NCBI GenBank assembly: GCA_013400155.1
Contig: VXBM01000336.1
Location: 718,854 to 782,853, forward strand
Reading direction: 5' to 3'
Source of the DNA: Helopsaltes ochotensis
Taxonomy: Eukaryota; Chordata; Aves; Passeriformes; Locustellidae
DNA: 64,000 bases
Part shown: one piece after another, positions 36,396-48,823 of the stretch
How positions within the stretch are numbered: position 1 is the stretch's first letter
Layout: each line of letters begins with the position of its first letter
The notes under the pieces: model-generated
What the model was told of the DNA's origin: nothing
The model's input: only the letters and a program-made list of their open reading frames with translations
The model's database searches: none
Made by a program: the position numbers and the translations under genes

Positions 36396-37048
36396 GTATC
36401 TGATCCAATAAGTTTGATGCAAAAATAGAACTTCATTACTGCTTTTCTTTAATTGCGTAAAAGTAGTCTCACATTGCATCAGAAATGCTGCTTAAAGTAA
36501 CTTAGCTGAATGGAGAAGCACAGCAATCACTACTACAGTGGGGAAAAATACACATTATGAAACGGCTCCTGACTTTTGTACTTTTCTAAGCAAGGGAGAA
36601 ATCCAGAGGAGCCAAGTTACAGTCAAATAAAAAAAAAGATAGTATATATCATAAGAAAAGTATCATTAAAACTGATGTACACATATGTGAAGCCTTTTAT
36701 TATATGTTTGCCAGCTTACTTACATATAAGGTAAAAATATGTTTAGATCTTGTTTTAAAGTAGAGGAGGAGTTGGTTGAAAAGTTTACTGTGGTGGGTTA
36801 ATCTGTGAAGTCAGAAGAAAAAGAGGTGGCTTAATATATATGTAAGGTAAGTTGTGTGCTTGTTTCTAGAAATATATAGTAACAGTACCTTACCATGCTT
36901 GCTAATTTTAAATGCCTTTATATTACTTCTTGGTGTATATATACTGTTAATGTATTTGTTAAGTTTACATGTGGTTCAATCATGCTTTTGAAGTTCTTTT
37001 GTTAATCTCACTGTTATGTGGTATTTTTTAACAAATATTTTCTCTTAG
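36396..37048 (+). other. PPP1R12A: Intron 21
   Basis: AT-rich, nothing recognised. Ends in ttttctcttag. Confidence 0.85.
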
Positions 37049-37153
37049 CTCTATGAACAGATTCTAGCTGAAAATGAAAAACTGAAAGCGCAGTTACATG
37101 ACACCAACATGGAACTTACAGATCTTAAGCTACAGTTGGAGAAGACCACTCAG
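37049..37153 (+). CDS. PPP1R12A: PPP1R12A exon 22: coiled coil, first part
   Basis: This 105-nt, 35-codon exon is phase 0 at both ends and encodes residues 934-968: LYEQILAENEKLKAQLHD, then TNMELTDLKLQLEKTTQ. Leucines and isoleucine fall in heptad spacing, the start of the C-terminal coiled coil that binds M20/M21 and RhoA-related partners. It is nearly identical to human (T replaces A in EKATQ). Confidence 0.98.
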
Positions 37154-38068
37154 GTTTGTATAAAATAAACACGTACGTAACCAGCAGTGTAGATAGTAAA
37201 CTAGAAGCACCCCAGGCTATGGGCCGCTCTTTACTAAGCATCAGCTTTGTTTTTTATCCAAAGATGGGAATGGAGAAGAGTATTTCTCTCTTTCCAGAGA
37301 GAAAAGAGAGCAGGATTCTGGTCTTCAGCTGTGAACTAAATGTGCAAGACTGTTTTCTGCCTACTTAGGTAGTAGTGGTTCTTGCCAGCATGTATCTGCA
37401 TGCAACTATTTTGCAGGGTAGGAACTAAACACTTTCTACACTGTTAAGTTTATATTCAGACTGACAATCAGGATTGATTGATTGATTAATTCATAAACCT
37501 GCTAGCAAATTGGCATAGCCTGCCAGTTCTTCCTGGCTGGTTAGACAGCTTTATCTTGGAAATGAAGAGCAAATAATGCATTCCTGTTACCAATAACTGC
37601 TGTGAGATAACAGTGCTGCATACAGTTGTACAAGACACATACACTGCAATTAGATTTCTCTAAATTTGTCTACTCTTGCCGTAAAATGTTTCATATTGTC
37701 GGATCATATTTACCACAATTTACTTTTACTTGTGTTTCATGTGCACTCTACAAACTTTAGTGAAGTGCATTTAAAAGATGCCTGTTTTGTAATGCTTTTA
37801 GATAGAAATACTGTGTTACTCCTGTTAGCCAAGGGCTGTGTAGTGATTTAATAACAGGGAGGGTCACAGAAGAAGTGCATGATAAATGCAGCTTATTTTT
37901 TATTTCCGTATTACTTCCCAGAACACACTGTAAAATGTTTTTTGATGACATAATTCAGACAGAATACTCAAATGTCTAATTGTTTTTTTCTTTAGTTCTT
38001 TTAGTTTTTCTTTTCTTTAGTGTTGTTTCAAAGCACATGTCAATGTCTTCATCAATTTTGTGTTTCAG
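37154..38068 (+). other. PPP1R12A: Intron 22
   Basis: AT-rich. It holds a short (GATT)n run at 37473-37488 and nothing else recognised. Confidence 0.85.
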
Positions 38069-38116
38069 AGACAAGAAAGATTTGCTGACAGATCGCTCTT
38101 GGAAATGGAGAAAAGG
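38069..38116 (+). CDS. PPP1R12A: PPP1R12A exon 23: coiled coil, second part
   Basis: This 48-nt, 16-codon exon is phase 0 at both ends and encodes RQERFADRSLLEMEKR, residues 969-984, identical to human as I know it. Borders: gtgtttcag and AGG/gtgagt. Confidence 0.98.
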
Positions 38117-41100
38117 GTGAGTTTCTGCCAAAGAACTTTTAAATACTCCAAGCTTTGTTTTAATTTGTTTTGCAACCCCTGATTTGGATATATTTTAGTA
38201 GGAACAGAAGCCATTCTTATAACTTGCATTTTTTAGAGGATTTGGGGATTTTAGGTTTCAAAGTGGCAATGAATGTTAGGTGGGAATTACTCTTAAGAAT
38301 TGCCTTTAGTTTGCCTGTTCATTCATGATAACCAGTTTCTAAACTCTGCTGCCCTCCGGGGATCTGCCACTTGTTCCATCTCATCCAAAACAATGTTGGC
38401 ATTCCAGAGGGTTAAGCAGATTCATTGTGTCTCATGTTCTAACACATTTCCAAGATTCAGAGAAATTAATTTCCAGAGGCACCAATTATTTTGGTAATGA
38501 GATAGCTGTTTCTGCCTCATAGACATGAGACCTTAGACCTGCTAATGATATAAAATTATCTTTATCTGCCTCTTTCCAGTGTAACTTTTTCCAGAGGACT
38601 GTGATAATAGGGTAGGGGGAGAAAGTGGGAGAAAGTGGGAGAATGAGTAAGCAGTGCAGGAAGAGGGGCATCAGAGTCAGAGACAACCCTAAATTGAATG
38701 GGAAGGAAGTCGTGCAGTAAATTTGTATGTGAGATAGACTATAGGAATTATTTCAGAAGTTGGACACATGACAATTTTAGGCCATACTTTCATGTTAATT
38801 TAAAATCCAACCTTGGAAAAGTTTAGTGTCGCAGCAGCATAAATCACCACTTGATTTTGTGGTGGCCTTGGCTTCCTTCGTGACTCTGAACACCATGTGT
38901 TCTTTTCTTCTCCTTTGATTCTGGAGTGACGCATTAGAGGCAAACTGGAAAAAACCTAAGCTTTGACAGTAAGAAGTGATGTGATAAACATTTATTTATC
39001 CCTGGTAAATTTCATATTCATTAGCTTCTTGTATTGATTTTCCAGTATTTTAGGTTTCAAAAACAAGTTTTAGTTACACAAAACTGTCCAGTGTATAAAC
39101 AAACAGATTTTACAGGAGCACGTACAGATGTAGAAATACTCTCAGGCCCTTCCTGAAGTTTCATTGTTTTTATCTTAATAGTCTCTGCAGTTAATTGCTG
39201 CCATTTAGCACTTATTTCTCTCTTTAATTTTTTGGCATCCTAGTGTGGGCAGTGATATCATCAGTAGAACGGTTTCAGTGGCAAATAATTGGTTTCTTGC
39301 TTGCTAGCATGGCCACACAAGTGGACATTTAATTAATAGATGTAGCTGCATCCATTACTGTGTGGGTTCATAGATAATGCACATAGGAGTACTGCATAGA
39401 TGGACATTATTTCAGTTTTAAATTACAGCTTGGCTTTGTCCCAAAACAGGCCATTGCATTAAAACAAGTGGCTTTTTTAGAAATTCTTGCACTTTCTGGG
39501 TTTTTTTTTTTGAGACATTCAGTCCAACAGCAAAATGTCTTTCAGAAATTTTTTTTTTCCCTGAATGCAATAGTATTAAAGCTAGTGGATAAAATAATAA
39601 ACTTAGTGATGTATGTGTGTAACTTAGGTGGTGTATGGGTGAAACAGGATTTACATATGAATCTTGTTTATAATTACACACTTCTTTTCAGAAAAGAATT
39701 TACATGAGGAATATATTGATGATTGTATTTTCTGTGTTGTTTAAGTCTGAAGTTTCACTTTGAATGTGACTGAAGCAAGATTTGCAGCTGCTAGTCAACA
39801 ATAGCTGATCTCTAGAAATAAGCTTATCAAATTCAGCATTTCAAAATCATTTTCAAGACACCTTTTTAATGTGTAATGCAACAATAAAATGCAGAAATTA
39901 AAAGAAATCGTAGAGCTTTTCTCGTATACTTCTCCCAGTATATGACTTCACTAAAATAAAATATAAAAACTAAAGATTTCTAGATAAATTACGTAAAGAA
40001 GAGGAGAGGGCAAAAGTAAAGTAGTGAGGAAAATTGTAAGAAATGAAAGGCTGATAGAGAAAGAGCTGGATGCAACTTCAGACTGACATTTTCAAGCTGA
40101 AACCTACCTTTTCAGTGAAGAAAGTGAGAATATATATTAAGCCTAGATTTGCACAGTAGTAAAATTCAGAAAATACTGGCTTTGAATTTTATTTATATTC
40201 ACCCTTTAGAAGTGGGTTTCCATGGTGTGACTTGGTGATGCATTGTGAATATTGTTCATTTGAAAACTGTTTACCAGAAAGGGGCTATTTCCAAGGGGAT
40301 GAGGGTACAGATCAGAGCACACATGCAAGGTCCTAGCAATACATGGGCAAAAGGAAGAGTTTCTTTAACAACCTGACACTTACAAATATGCCAACAGCCC
40401 TTTGCAGAATTTTGTATGATGTGATAATAAAAGTTAAAACCAAAACTTAAACTTACAGGTTTCAGTCTGGATTAGAATTCAGAAAACTGTAGGTACCTTT
40501 AAACAATTTTTTTTCCAAATTTAGAACTCTTCAGCTGGGAATTTGAATTGTGGAGAGGTATATTTTTTTGTATTATTGAATATACAAGTATATGTAGGCA
40601 TATACACCTGGTTTGAATTCTGAAAAATTGTATAGCTCTGGGAGGGTCAGTTTTTTGTATGTGTATAGTCGTATATCTCTCAGTTCACACTCTTGTGGCT
40701 CCTAGTTGCTTTGATAAATACAAATGAGCTATTGTATTTTATAAGATGAGAGATTAGCATGTATTATTTTTCTTTTTTTGTGAGTTACAAATGTTCCTTG
40801 GCATACCTTACAGAGTTGAGGAAGTATATCATAAAAGTTTAGACCTCACAGATTTCAAATACTTTCTTTGAGTCGAGGAAATAATCAAATAATACTGGCA
40901 AATCTTCTCAGTGAAACTGCAGTGCATTATTTCATTGAGATCCCTCAAGCCAGTTCCTAAAGGAGTAAGCAGTTCAAGAGAAAGAGGAGCATAGCAAAAT
41001 CTAGGAGGAACAAAACAGTTTTACAAAGACTATTATATCTAGACCAGTCTATTGTTTCTTTTGTACAGTGTGAAATATAAAAAGTCAATTAAAGATTTTA

Positions 41101-42599
41101 CTGAATTGGTGTTTCTTGCTAATAGACAAGCTCAACATGCTAGTTAACCCAATGCTTCAAAAGGATTAAGAATTTCTAGGCACCTGGAATTATGAGATTT
41201 ATTTGATCATTCCTCTCTTGGTAATTGAAAAAAATGTTGAATATTTCTTAATATAAGGATACATAATATATGTTATTCTATAAAACTAGTAGGTAACATA
41301 AAATTCTAAGTATTGTAAAACAGCGTGGGATTTTTGTCAGTTACTTACATCCGTTAACTTGCTGGTACTTATGCTCATTACTGTCATAAAAAAATCTTAA
41401 TTCGAAGGAGTAAAGTACATTAAGTAGTAACAACTGCAGTAATATATTTATTACTTAGATAAAAATTAAAGTTGTTTGCTATAATGGGAAAATGTTGGGG
41501 CATAACTGCACTGTGATTAAACTAAATTCAAATGATTTATATCTGAAAGGTGTCCGGCAAGAGTCAGTATCTACTGGGCGGTATGATCTAACCAAAGTTT
41601 TACACACCTCAGTCAATGCTGCTTGCTGTTTGCATAACACCGTTGTATGCAGATGCATATGTCCACTTCGCAATAATCTTGCTTTTGCCTCTCACCCTCT
41701 GGAAAAACATCTGAATGTAGAGTACTGATAACTGCAGCTGCTTTTAAACGAGATACACTGCATCATCTGACACAGAAAAACAAGCAATCAAGCTATAAAC
41801 CCCAAAGTCTATTGCATTAGCTGCTCATCTGTCAGATGTGTTGAAAAATAGGTTTAAACAAAATAAAAATGTATCCGCACTGCAGACTGCAGTGCAATAT
41901 AGAAAACCCTAAGCTAACTTTCCATAAGTTGGCTTGGTTATATAATTAGTGCAATCAAGTTCATATACAAAGGATAATTTCTCCTGCTTCTCAGGTAAAA
42001 AGGGAAATAAAAGGAAAATTAAACTATATGAGAAATGCAGAAAATATTCAGGAAACATTTTCTGAAGAAGCAGCTGATCTGACATAAATAGATTTCTTTG
42101 GTACTGAGCTAAGACCTATGTCAGTTTTAGAAACACTAGGTTGCAGTTCAGAGTGTGGACAGATTCCACTGAGCTGAGACAGATGTTTCAGCTACCTTTG
42201 TCTGTGAAAGCTTATGCTTTTGTGCTTGTATCTTTTAATATTCTTGTTTGTTTCTAATAATTTTCTGCATTTCTTGGATATATAAGGTCTTATAAAAGCC
42301 TAGCTCATGAAAAATAAATCCAAACAAGTTCTACTTAAAACCTTTCAAAATTAGTGAAAAGGAAGAGGTATATTTTGTAGGACTTGATATGAATTTCTCT
42401 GTCTCTTCCTCTTTGGATATTAAAATTCCATATTGACCAAATTTCTATATATCACTGCCATCACAAGTTTTCTGTCCACACTATGCTTTTGGTTGTATGA
42501 TCTTGAAACTTGAAATATTTCACTGTTACCACAGTATTTACAAGCTGTAATTTTTGAAACATTGTATTGTTCAGCATTAACACACATCTTCTGATTTAG
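38117..42599 (+). other. PPP1R12A: Intron 23
   Basis: A 4.5-kb AT-rich intron. It contains a doubled GAGAAAGTGG-type block at about 38619-38641 and a perfect 19-bp inverted repeat at 41877-41895. No exon or mobile element recognised. Confidence 0.8.
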
Positions 42600-42650
42600 G
42601 AAAGAAGAGCACTAGAAAGAAGGATATCTGAAATGGAAGAGGAACTGAAA
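42600..42650 (+). CDS. PPP1R12A: PPP1R12A exon 24: coiled coil, third part (splice branch point of isoforms)
   Basis: This 51-nt, 17-codon exon is phase 0 at both ends and encodes ERRALERRISEMEEELK, residues 985-1001, as in human. From here the transcript can go in frame either to the zipper exon at 49121 or to the alternative terminal exon at 44275. Donor AAA/gtaagt is a full consensus. Confidence 0.98.
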
Positions 42651-44274
42651 GTAAGTAAATTAGTACACTATTAATACCCAAGTGTATTATTATGTCAGTG
42701 AGACATGTAGTCTGGCAGTATTACCAGTCTCTATAATTTCACTAGAAAATAACTAAGTTACAAGAAAATAACTAAGTTACAGCCGCATGTCAGAGTCACT
42801 CCTGTCACACAGCTTGCAGCAAAGCTGTGGTGCTGGCATAAGGAGCTGAATGTGTACGATTACAAAGGAGGTGCTGAGTTCTAAGACTCTATGACATGGT
42901 TAACAAGAAACAGTCAGAGGTAGTTAGAGTGAAACTTATCTTGAGCTAATCAAGATGGAATTGCAGTCTACAATTTTGATGTGATACTCCTAAGTTTTAT
43001 TTACTAATTACTATTGTTAAAATCCATTATTTTTTAATAGTGGTAGCATATACTTGTATAGATATTTAGGCATAAAATGTTGTTTCAATCTTTATCTCAT
43101 GTTCTTTATTACTTAGATGGCATGTTACAATATCAAAAGAAAAGCTTCTGTTTGTGTAGTGTGAATCAGGTTTTAGTTAACAAAATGCAGTAGGTAGATT
43201 TGAGCTGTTGACAAATGAATAACACTTACCATATTGATTTGTGCTTTTTTCAACTATGTATAAAGTGAATCTCAGAAGCAGTATTCTCTTTAAAATAAAA
43301 TTCATTTCTGTTTTGTTCAGGTTTTTTTAAACTGTCCTTATCAATGTCAAACCCTCTGATATGATTAGGAAGGGTGAAAATTTGGGTGGGTTTATTTTCT
43401 ATAGTGTACTTCCATATAAACATTGGACATGGCCAACCAAGCTCGTAGGATTTAAGTGGAATGTGAAAGCACCATTATTTTGACATTTAATATTTGTCAC
43501 TGATTAATAAGAAGTTTCCTTTTAAGCTCATTTTTGAGCTCCCTCTGGTGCTTGGAAATGGCATTAACTTCCAAATACTGCTCATTAACATACATGCACC
43601 AAGTTCTGTTGAAATAATTGAAGCTGGCAGGCAGAAGAGCAACTGTGATGGCTCTGGCTCCCTTGGATTCAGACCAAGATAGTTTGCTGTAAGGGAGGAC
43701 ACAACGTCTGTGATTCCTTGAGGGGTCTTCAGAAGTAAAATACAAAAAAACCAAACTGTGGTAGTGGAAAATAATTGTCTGCCTAAGAGTAGAAGACACG
43801 ATGTGAGTTTCTAGGGAAAGCTGAGCTTCTGATGAAAATAGAGAATACAAATATATTGCTTTTTTCCAAGAGTTTGCTTTCACTAAGCAGTAAGTGAAAA
43901 TTTTGAATTAAAGATTAAATATTCTTCCCATACTTTGTTGCATAGTTGTTAAAAAGTGTATCTTAAATGTGTCATTATGTAGAGGGTTTTGAATAGGAGA
44001 TTCAGTTTGTGCAATTAGGATGTTAAGTGAAGAATTCCAGGAATAGCTCTCATTGTTAATGCATCCTGAACTGTTTTGGAAAGCTGTGACTAATCACTAC
44101 TGGTACTTAGATTGCTTTTCAAGAATGTGCCACTTGTTTGATACTTTCCTTTCACAGCGGCTTATTTACTTTAAACAGGACTGTCTCTTCTAAGTTTTTT
44201 TTTCAATTCTGCTCATCTAATATACATGTGGGGTTTTTTTCTCATTTTCACTCCTATTTCTTTGATTCCTGCAG
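42651..44274 (+). other. PPP1R12A: Intron between exon 24 and alternative terminal exon
   Basis: AT-rich. It contains a perfect 19-bp tandem duplication at 42744-42781 and a microexon-like site (19 nt at 43871-43889, tttttccaag acceptor and gtaagtg donor) that is only a candidate. It ends in a very long pyrimidine tract before 44275. Confidence 0.75.
42744..42781. repeat. 19-bp perfect tandem duplication
   Basis: The unit agaaaataactaagttaca occurs twice without mismatch, so the duplication is recent. Confidence 0.85.
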
Positions 44275-44409
44275 AACCTGCAACAAATAAAGCAGATTCA
44301 ATCTTTGAAACACATAAATGAGCGACTGGTGACTGAGAATAGGGCCTTGACCCGAGTGCTTGCCAAGTTGTCAGGGTCCTGTAGGCAACTGCGCTCTGTG
44401 GACTTGTAA
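44275..44409 (+). CDS. PPP1R12A: Probable alternative terminal exon: second leucine zipper
   Basis: Open from an excellent acceptor (long pyrimidine tract, tgcag) to a TAA, entering in phase 0 directly after exon 24. It encodes 44 residues: NLQQIKQIQSLKHINERL, then VTENRALTRVLAKLSGS and CRQLRSVDL. Leucines at exon residues 11, 18, 25, 32 and 39 are spaced exactly seven apart. The core NERLVTENRALTRVLAKLS aligns with NQRLKDENGALIRVISKLS of the last exon, so the two look like duplicated exons. An AATAAA lies at 45450-45455. The protein would end at about residue 1045. I do not know it from the reference human or M133 proteins; it may exist in predicted isoforms. Transcription is not shown here. 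Confidence 0.75.
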   Translation, partial: NLQQIKQIQSLKHINERLVTENRALTRVLAKLSGSCRQLRSVDL

Positions 44410-45480
44410 TTTCTTCCTTCTCCTTTGTTTAGCCAGGCAGGTGTTGACATTCCGTTTGTGCTTGGGCGGAATTTTCCTATTAACACTTGTGTGTCAGAAA
44501 CTGACTCAGTGTTGCTCGATTCTGGAGGTGTGGCTAAAGCTAAAGCATGGTACCCAATGTACAAGCTAGAGGTGTTGCAGATGTGCTGGTATGGTGTGGT
44601 ATTGTCCCTCTAGCACTGAAGCTTGTCCTTGAAGATAAATTGGCAAGGATCCAGGAGACCTTTGACATATTAAAATCTTGGCAGCAACTGAAAGGATTTG
44701 GGTTTGCATGAGGATACACTAAAGTCAGTATCTTATTTTGATGTTTGTGTAAATGTTCAAGTAGATTTGCCTCTAGTTTTCTAACGAATTGAAATTAAGA
44801 GTGGAGCTTTCTTACTGCAGTTTGGTTTAAGTACATAGAGTTGATAAAAGTTTAGTCTTAACAAAAGAGTTTTTGAGAACTGTTTTCAGTACTGTGCATT
44901 TCTGAACAGTTGCATTAGCAACCATATTTATATATTTGTGTGTTTCAGAGGGGACCAAAGTATTGTTTTTTCAGAAATGTACTGGGATTTCAAGTTGATT
45001 ACTGTTTTCTTGTATTAACTTGCCATTTGGGTCTTGCCAATCCTTATTTTTACCTAGACAACTTAAAACATCCAGTTCTAGTGCAGAGTTAAGATTATTG
45101 ATTTATATTGCTATATATATAGGTATCCCAGTGTGGATGAGAGTCCTACAATACATGGACTGTAAAATCACAGACACAAAAAAACTCTGCCTAGTGTGTC
45201 AGATTGGTTCAGACCCCTTCTGATAAAAGTATGAACTGCTTTGAGTTTCATCTTGGAAAATAATGCTAGTCTGTTGTTCTTAGTGTTATTGCAGGGCTAT
45301 TTCAGAAATGTATGGAAGGTTCAAAATTTACATGAGGAACAAAATGTGGTTTCATTCTACACCAAATCTATATGCCTTTCTTCCTCTTAAATATAACAAG
45401 TGTGTAAGCTGGAGGTTACAGTGAGCTTTTAAGATGTGTAGTTGAACGAAATAAACCAGTCTTCTGCACAGTGACTCTTG
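44410..45480 (+). other. PPP1R12A: Possible 3'UTR of the alternative terminal exon
   Basis: Non-coding, AT-rich, running to an AATAAA at 45450. The extent is inferred only from the first canonical poly(A) signal after the stop. Confidence 0.4.
45450..45455 (+). terminator. Poly(A) signal AATAAA for the alternative terminal exon
   Basis: Canonical hexamer about 1.04 kb after the TAA, followed by a T/G-containing stretch. Confidence 0.4.
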
Positions 45481-46704
45481 CTAAACTGCTTCCTTTCATC
45501 TACCCCCCTTCCCACTTAGAAAGGAAGGCGATGAGTGTGCATTCTGCTCAGAATCTGACCTTGGGTTTTCCCCACAAAGAGGCCTGAAATGAAGAGGTTT
45601 ATCCTTTGGCTTGGTGTCTTTCTGGAATTGGACTAACACTAGGATGTGGTGTTCCTGATCCAGGCTCTGCATTCCTCAATGCTCCCTGGTGTTAACCCTT
45701 ACTGAGCAAGTGAAGTCAGCTCACTGACCTAGCTGAAAACAAAACCCTTTATTCATAATAGTATTTGATCCATCTCACCCCAGTATTGTTGGATCACTAA
45801 ATTAACTGTGCAGAAAGCAGCAGGAGCACACTGCTGCATGAGGAGGGAGAGCTGTCCCTTTAGGGCAGTTGTCTTACATCACCTCAGCAAACAATGTGGT
45901 TTTTCAACACAGCTGAGCTAATCTAATGACTGCTGTCCACAATTACACATTTATACTGTCTCTTTTTTTGCTAGCACTGGTATTCCTTTAACCATGGTAA
46001 GCCATGGTAAGCCATTTGGGGTATTAACCACAGAAAACCATTCAGTATTCCTCTCCATAGCAGGAGTTTTCAGTGGCAGGTCGTTGTGGAGCTTGAGTAG
46101 CCTGACCAGCAAAAGAGAAGCAATGGAAACACAGCAGGGCGCCTTGACAGTATGATGGTAGGTTAACAACAGCAGTGTGCCTGAGTAATCTGAACAGGTA
46201 CTTCAATAGTTCATGAGGTTTTTTAATCTTTATTAATCAAGTTCTTTTGTACGTACAAAATGGTAAATCCTCCAGCAAACACGGACATGATTATTACTGT
46301 ACAGATCAGAGATGGCTCCACATACGTCAGATGATTATTGAATCATTATTTGTTGAGTGATAGCACTGCAAAGTTACTAGCTAGTCATGATACAGACAAA
46401 ACAGTGCATTTTTAATGTTACACTAGAATCCCATCACAAGAAGATGCTTTGCTGTTTTAGTGAGAAGCAAAATGGAATTCAAAGTGCAGTATGTTACTAT
46501 AATTTTAATGAGTTTACTGCAAATGCATTTTCCCCCCCCTCTTGACATTAAAGGTGTATGGTGTCACCTCACAAGAAGTTTGAGTACTCACAGAAATTCA
46601 CTGCTCCAAGAGAATTGTTTCAAGTATGTGGGAATTAGTATAGATGAGAAGTGTAAGTATTTTAGGTTACTTGTGTTTACTCTTCCTAATTAATCTCCTG
46701 CTAG

Positions 46705-47040
46705 TCACAGAATGGTAGAATTATTTAGGTTGGGAAAGACCTCCGAGATCATCAAGTCTGACCAGTACCCCAGCACAACCACCCCTAAACCATGTCCCTG
46801 CGTGCTGCATCTACACATCTGTTAAATACTTTCAGGGATAGTGACTCCACCACTTCCCTGGGCAGTCTTGCTTGACAACCGTCTTGGTGAAGAAATTTCT
46901 CCTATTATGCAATATAAAGCTCTCCTAGTGCAACTCGATGCCAATTTGTCTTGTCATATAACCCTTTTGTTTCCTATCAGTCTTCCCGTATTCTCTAGCA
47001 GACTCACAACAAAAGAGAAAATACTTCTTTAAGATCTATT
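46705..47040 (-). mobile_element. CR1 LINE 3' fragment, reverse orientation
   Basis: It begins with the reverse CR1 3' end (tcacagaatggtagaatt, ggttgggaaagacctccg, agatcatcaagtctgacc) and continues with ccttccctgggcag-like text and a 'cttgtcatataaccc' landmark in the usual order. 5' truncated and non-coding. Confidence 0.9.
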
Positions 47041-48799
47041 CTACCTAATAATTGGATCAGGTTTTAAATCTACCTACAGAGATTTGCAGATATATATAAT
47101 GATACTGGATTATGTTAAAGCTCTAATTTTGAACGGTGGATTTTGTTAAAGTAGTTCACCAGAAAATCTGCCTCTCTGTGGATCTGCCTCTATGTAATTA
47201 ACCATTATGGGCTGCAGCTCCCTCCCTACTCAGTAAGTTCAAAGAGGACTGTGACATTCCTGGATTTACTTTGAGGTTTCATTGGAATGCACACACAACG
47301 CTACTTCTCAAAGTGCCTATTTAACCAGTACAAAACCAGACTCCCTTGATTCCCTGTGCATGGCTAGATGAGGGTTGTTGTGGTTTCTTGGGTATGAAAT
47401 CTGTAGCAGAATGGAAAGAAGGAAGAAAATGTTTTTGTTGGTTTGCCTGAACAAATGGACATTCCATTGTTTGCAGACACATGCATATTATCTAAATATG
47501 ACCCCTATCTTGGACAACAGTAGTTATTTTTTGCAGCTTAGATTTAAACAATAATGCTTGAAAATTGCAAAAAGAATGCTCTCGTTGCCCAATTTCAAAC
47601 ATATTGACACGGTTTTTGAAAGTAATCAGCATCTTAGACCTCTTTTTTTTCCAGAGTGGAGCTCTCACTTGACTATAATGGAAGCTTCTCTGTGACTCTA
47701 AAGAGCTCAACTTAGTTGGCTTCCCCTAGGTTCCACCATAAAACAGAGTTGGAATCAAGGGTAGCAGAATGATTTTTGCCTATTCTAATTGTAGAGACTA
47801 ACTTTTTTCTTCTTATTGGTCTCCTGTCAGCTTCCTTTCACATGCTTTGGTATTTGCAGGGAAATACACTAGAGATCTACAACCTCAGTCATTTTCAGTT
47901 CACCATCGTGTTTCACTGTGAAAGGGTCTGCAGTTCAATGAAGTGAGTGTGGACAGAAGGAGATGTAGAAATGAAGCCTCTAGTGCAGTTAATTAACCCT
48001 GCATTTTTAAACTTCTCAGTTCTTTCTATTGCATTATAATGTTCCGAATATAATGGGATTGAAAGTATAATTTTGCTTGAATAAAATGAAAATAAACTAG
48101 TGCCAAGAAAATAATGAAGAATAGGGTAACAGGTGTTTCATAGGTTGGTAGCTGAACTTGAGCTTCCTGCATACACTTGCTCTTGAGGTTACTGAGTAAC
48201 CACTGTGCAGGAATAGGCTGTTACCTCTTGTGTAAAACCTCTGCTAGAATTCATAGGTGTAATTTAGCTGTGAGTGTGATAGGTGGTTTGTTATCAGTGT
48301 GTGAATGTAGATACAGAGAACTGCTGAGATAATTTCTGGTTTCTCTGGCAAGCTGAATTCTCCAGTACCAATCTCTGTGCCCTGACTTGTCCTTCTTTCC
48401 TATCTGATCCAGTCCAATTCTCACCTCATTTAGCTTCTGCCTTGCAGCTTTTGTGCTTGTGTGTCACCCATCTCCTTTGGCAGCCGTAACTTGCCCTTCC
48501 CTAACCTGTCTGCCTGAGTGTGTAGCCTGGTGTTGCTGTGATCTCTTTCAGTGATCTGATCTTGTGTGAACTATGCTGTTCAGGGACATGATCTCAAATT
48601 ACAGGATGTGTGCTTCAACATGACTTTGGAAGTGGTTGGAGGATTAATGCTATGAGCTAACAAGCTGAATCACACTATATCTGATCAGGATGAAATCATC
48701 CAAGAGCACAGTGGTAGAGATGCTTAGCCACAGCATGTTTTTTTGAAACTCTGCAAATGCAGTATAGACAAGCCTCTTTAAATTGTTGAAAGTTAATTT

Positions 48800-48823
48800 C
48801 CCCCCGCCCCCCTTCCTCCCCCC
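48800..48823 (-). other. C-tract, potential G-quadruplex on the minus strand
   Basis: Three runs of six C separated by G and by ttcct. On the minus strand this gives G-runs able to fold as a quadruplex. On the pre-mRNA it offers poly-C-binding (PCBP/hnRNP K) sites about 300 nt upstream of the last exon. Confidence 0.55.

Noticed and set aside
45048..45091. A 31-nt segment after tttttacctag that would have fitted the size of the published LZ-minus exon
   Set aside because: It is followed by TT, not GT, so there is no 5' splice site at the needed position.
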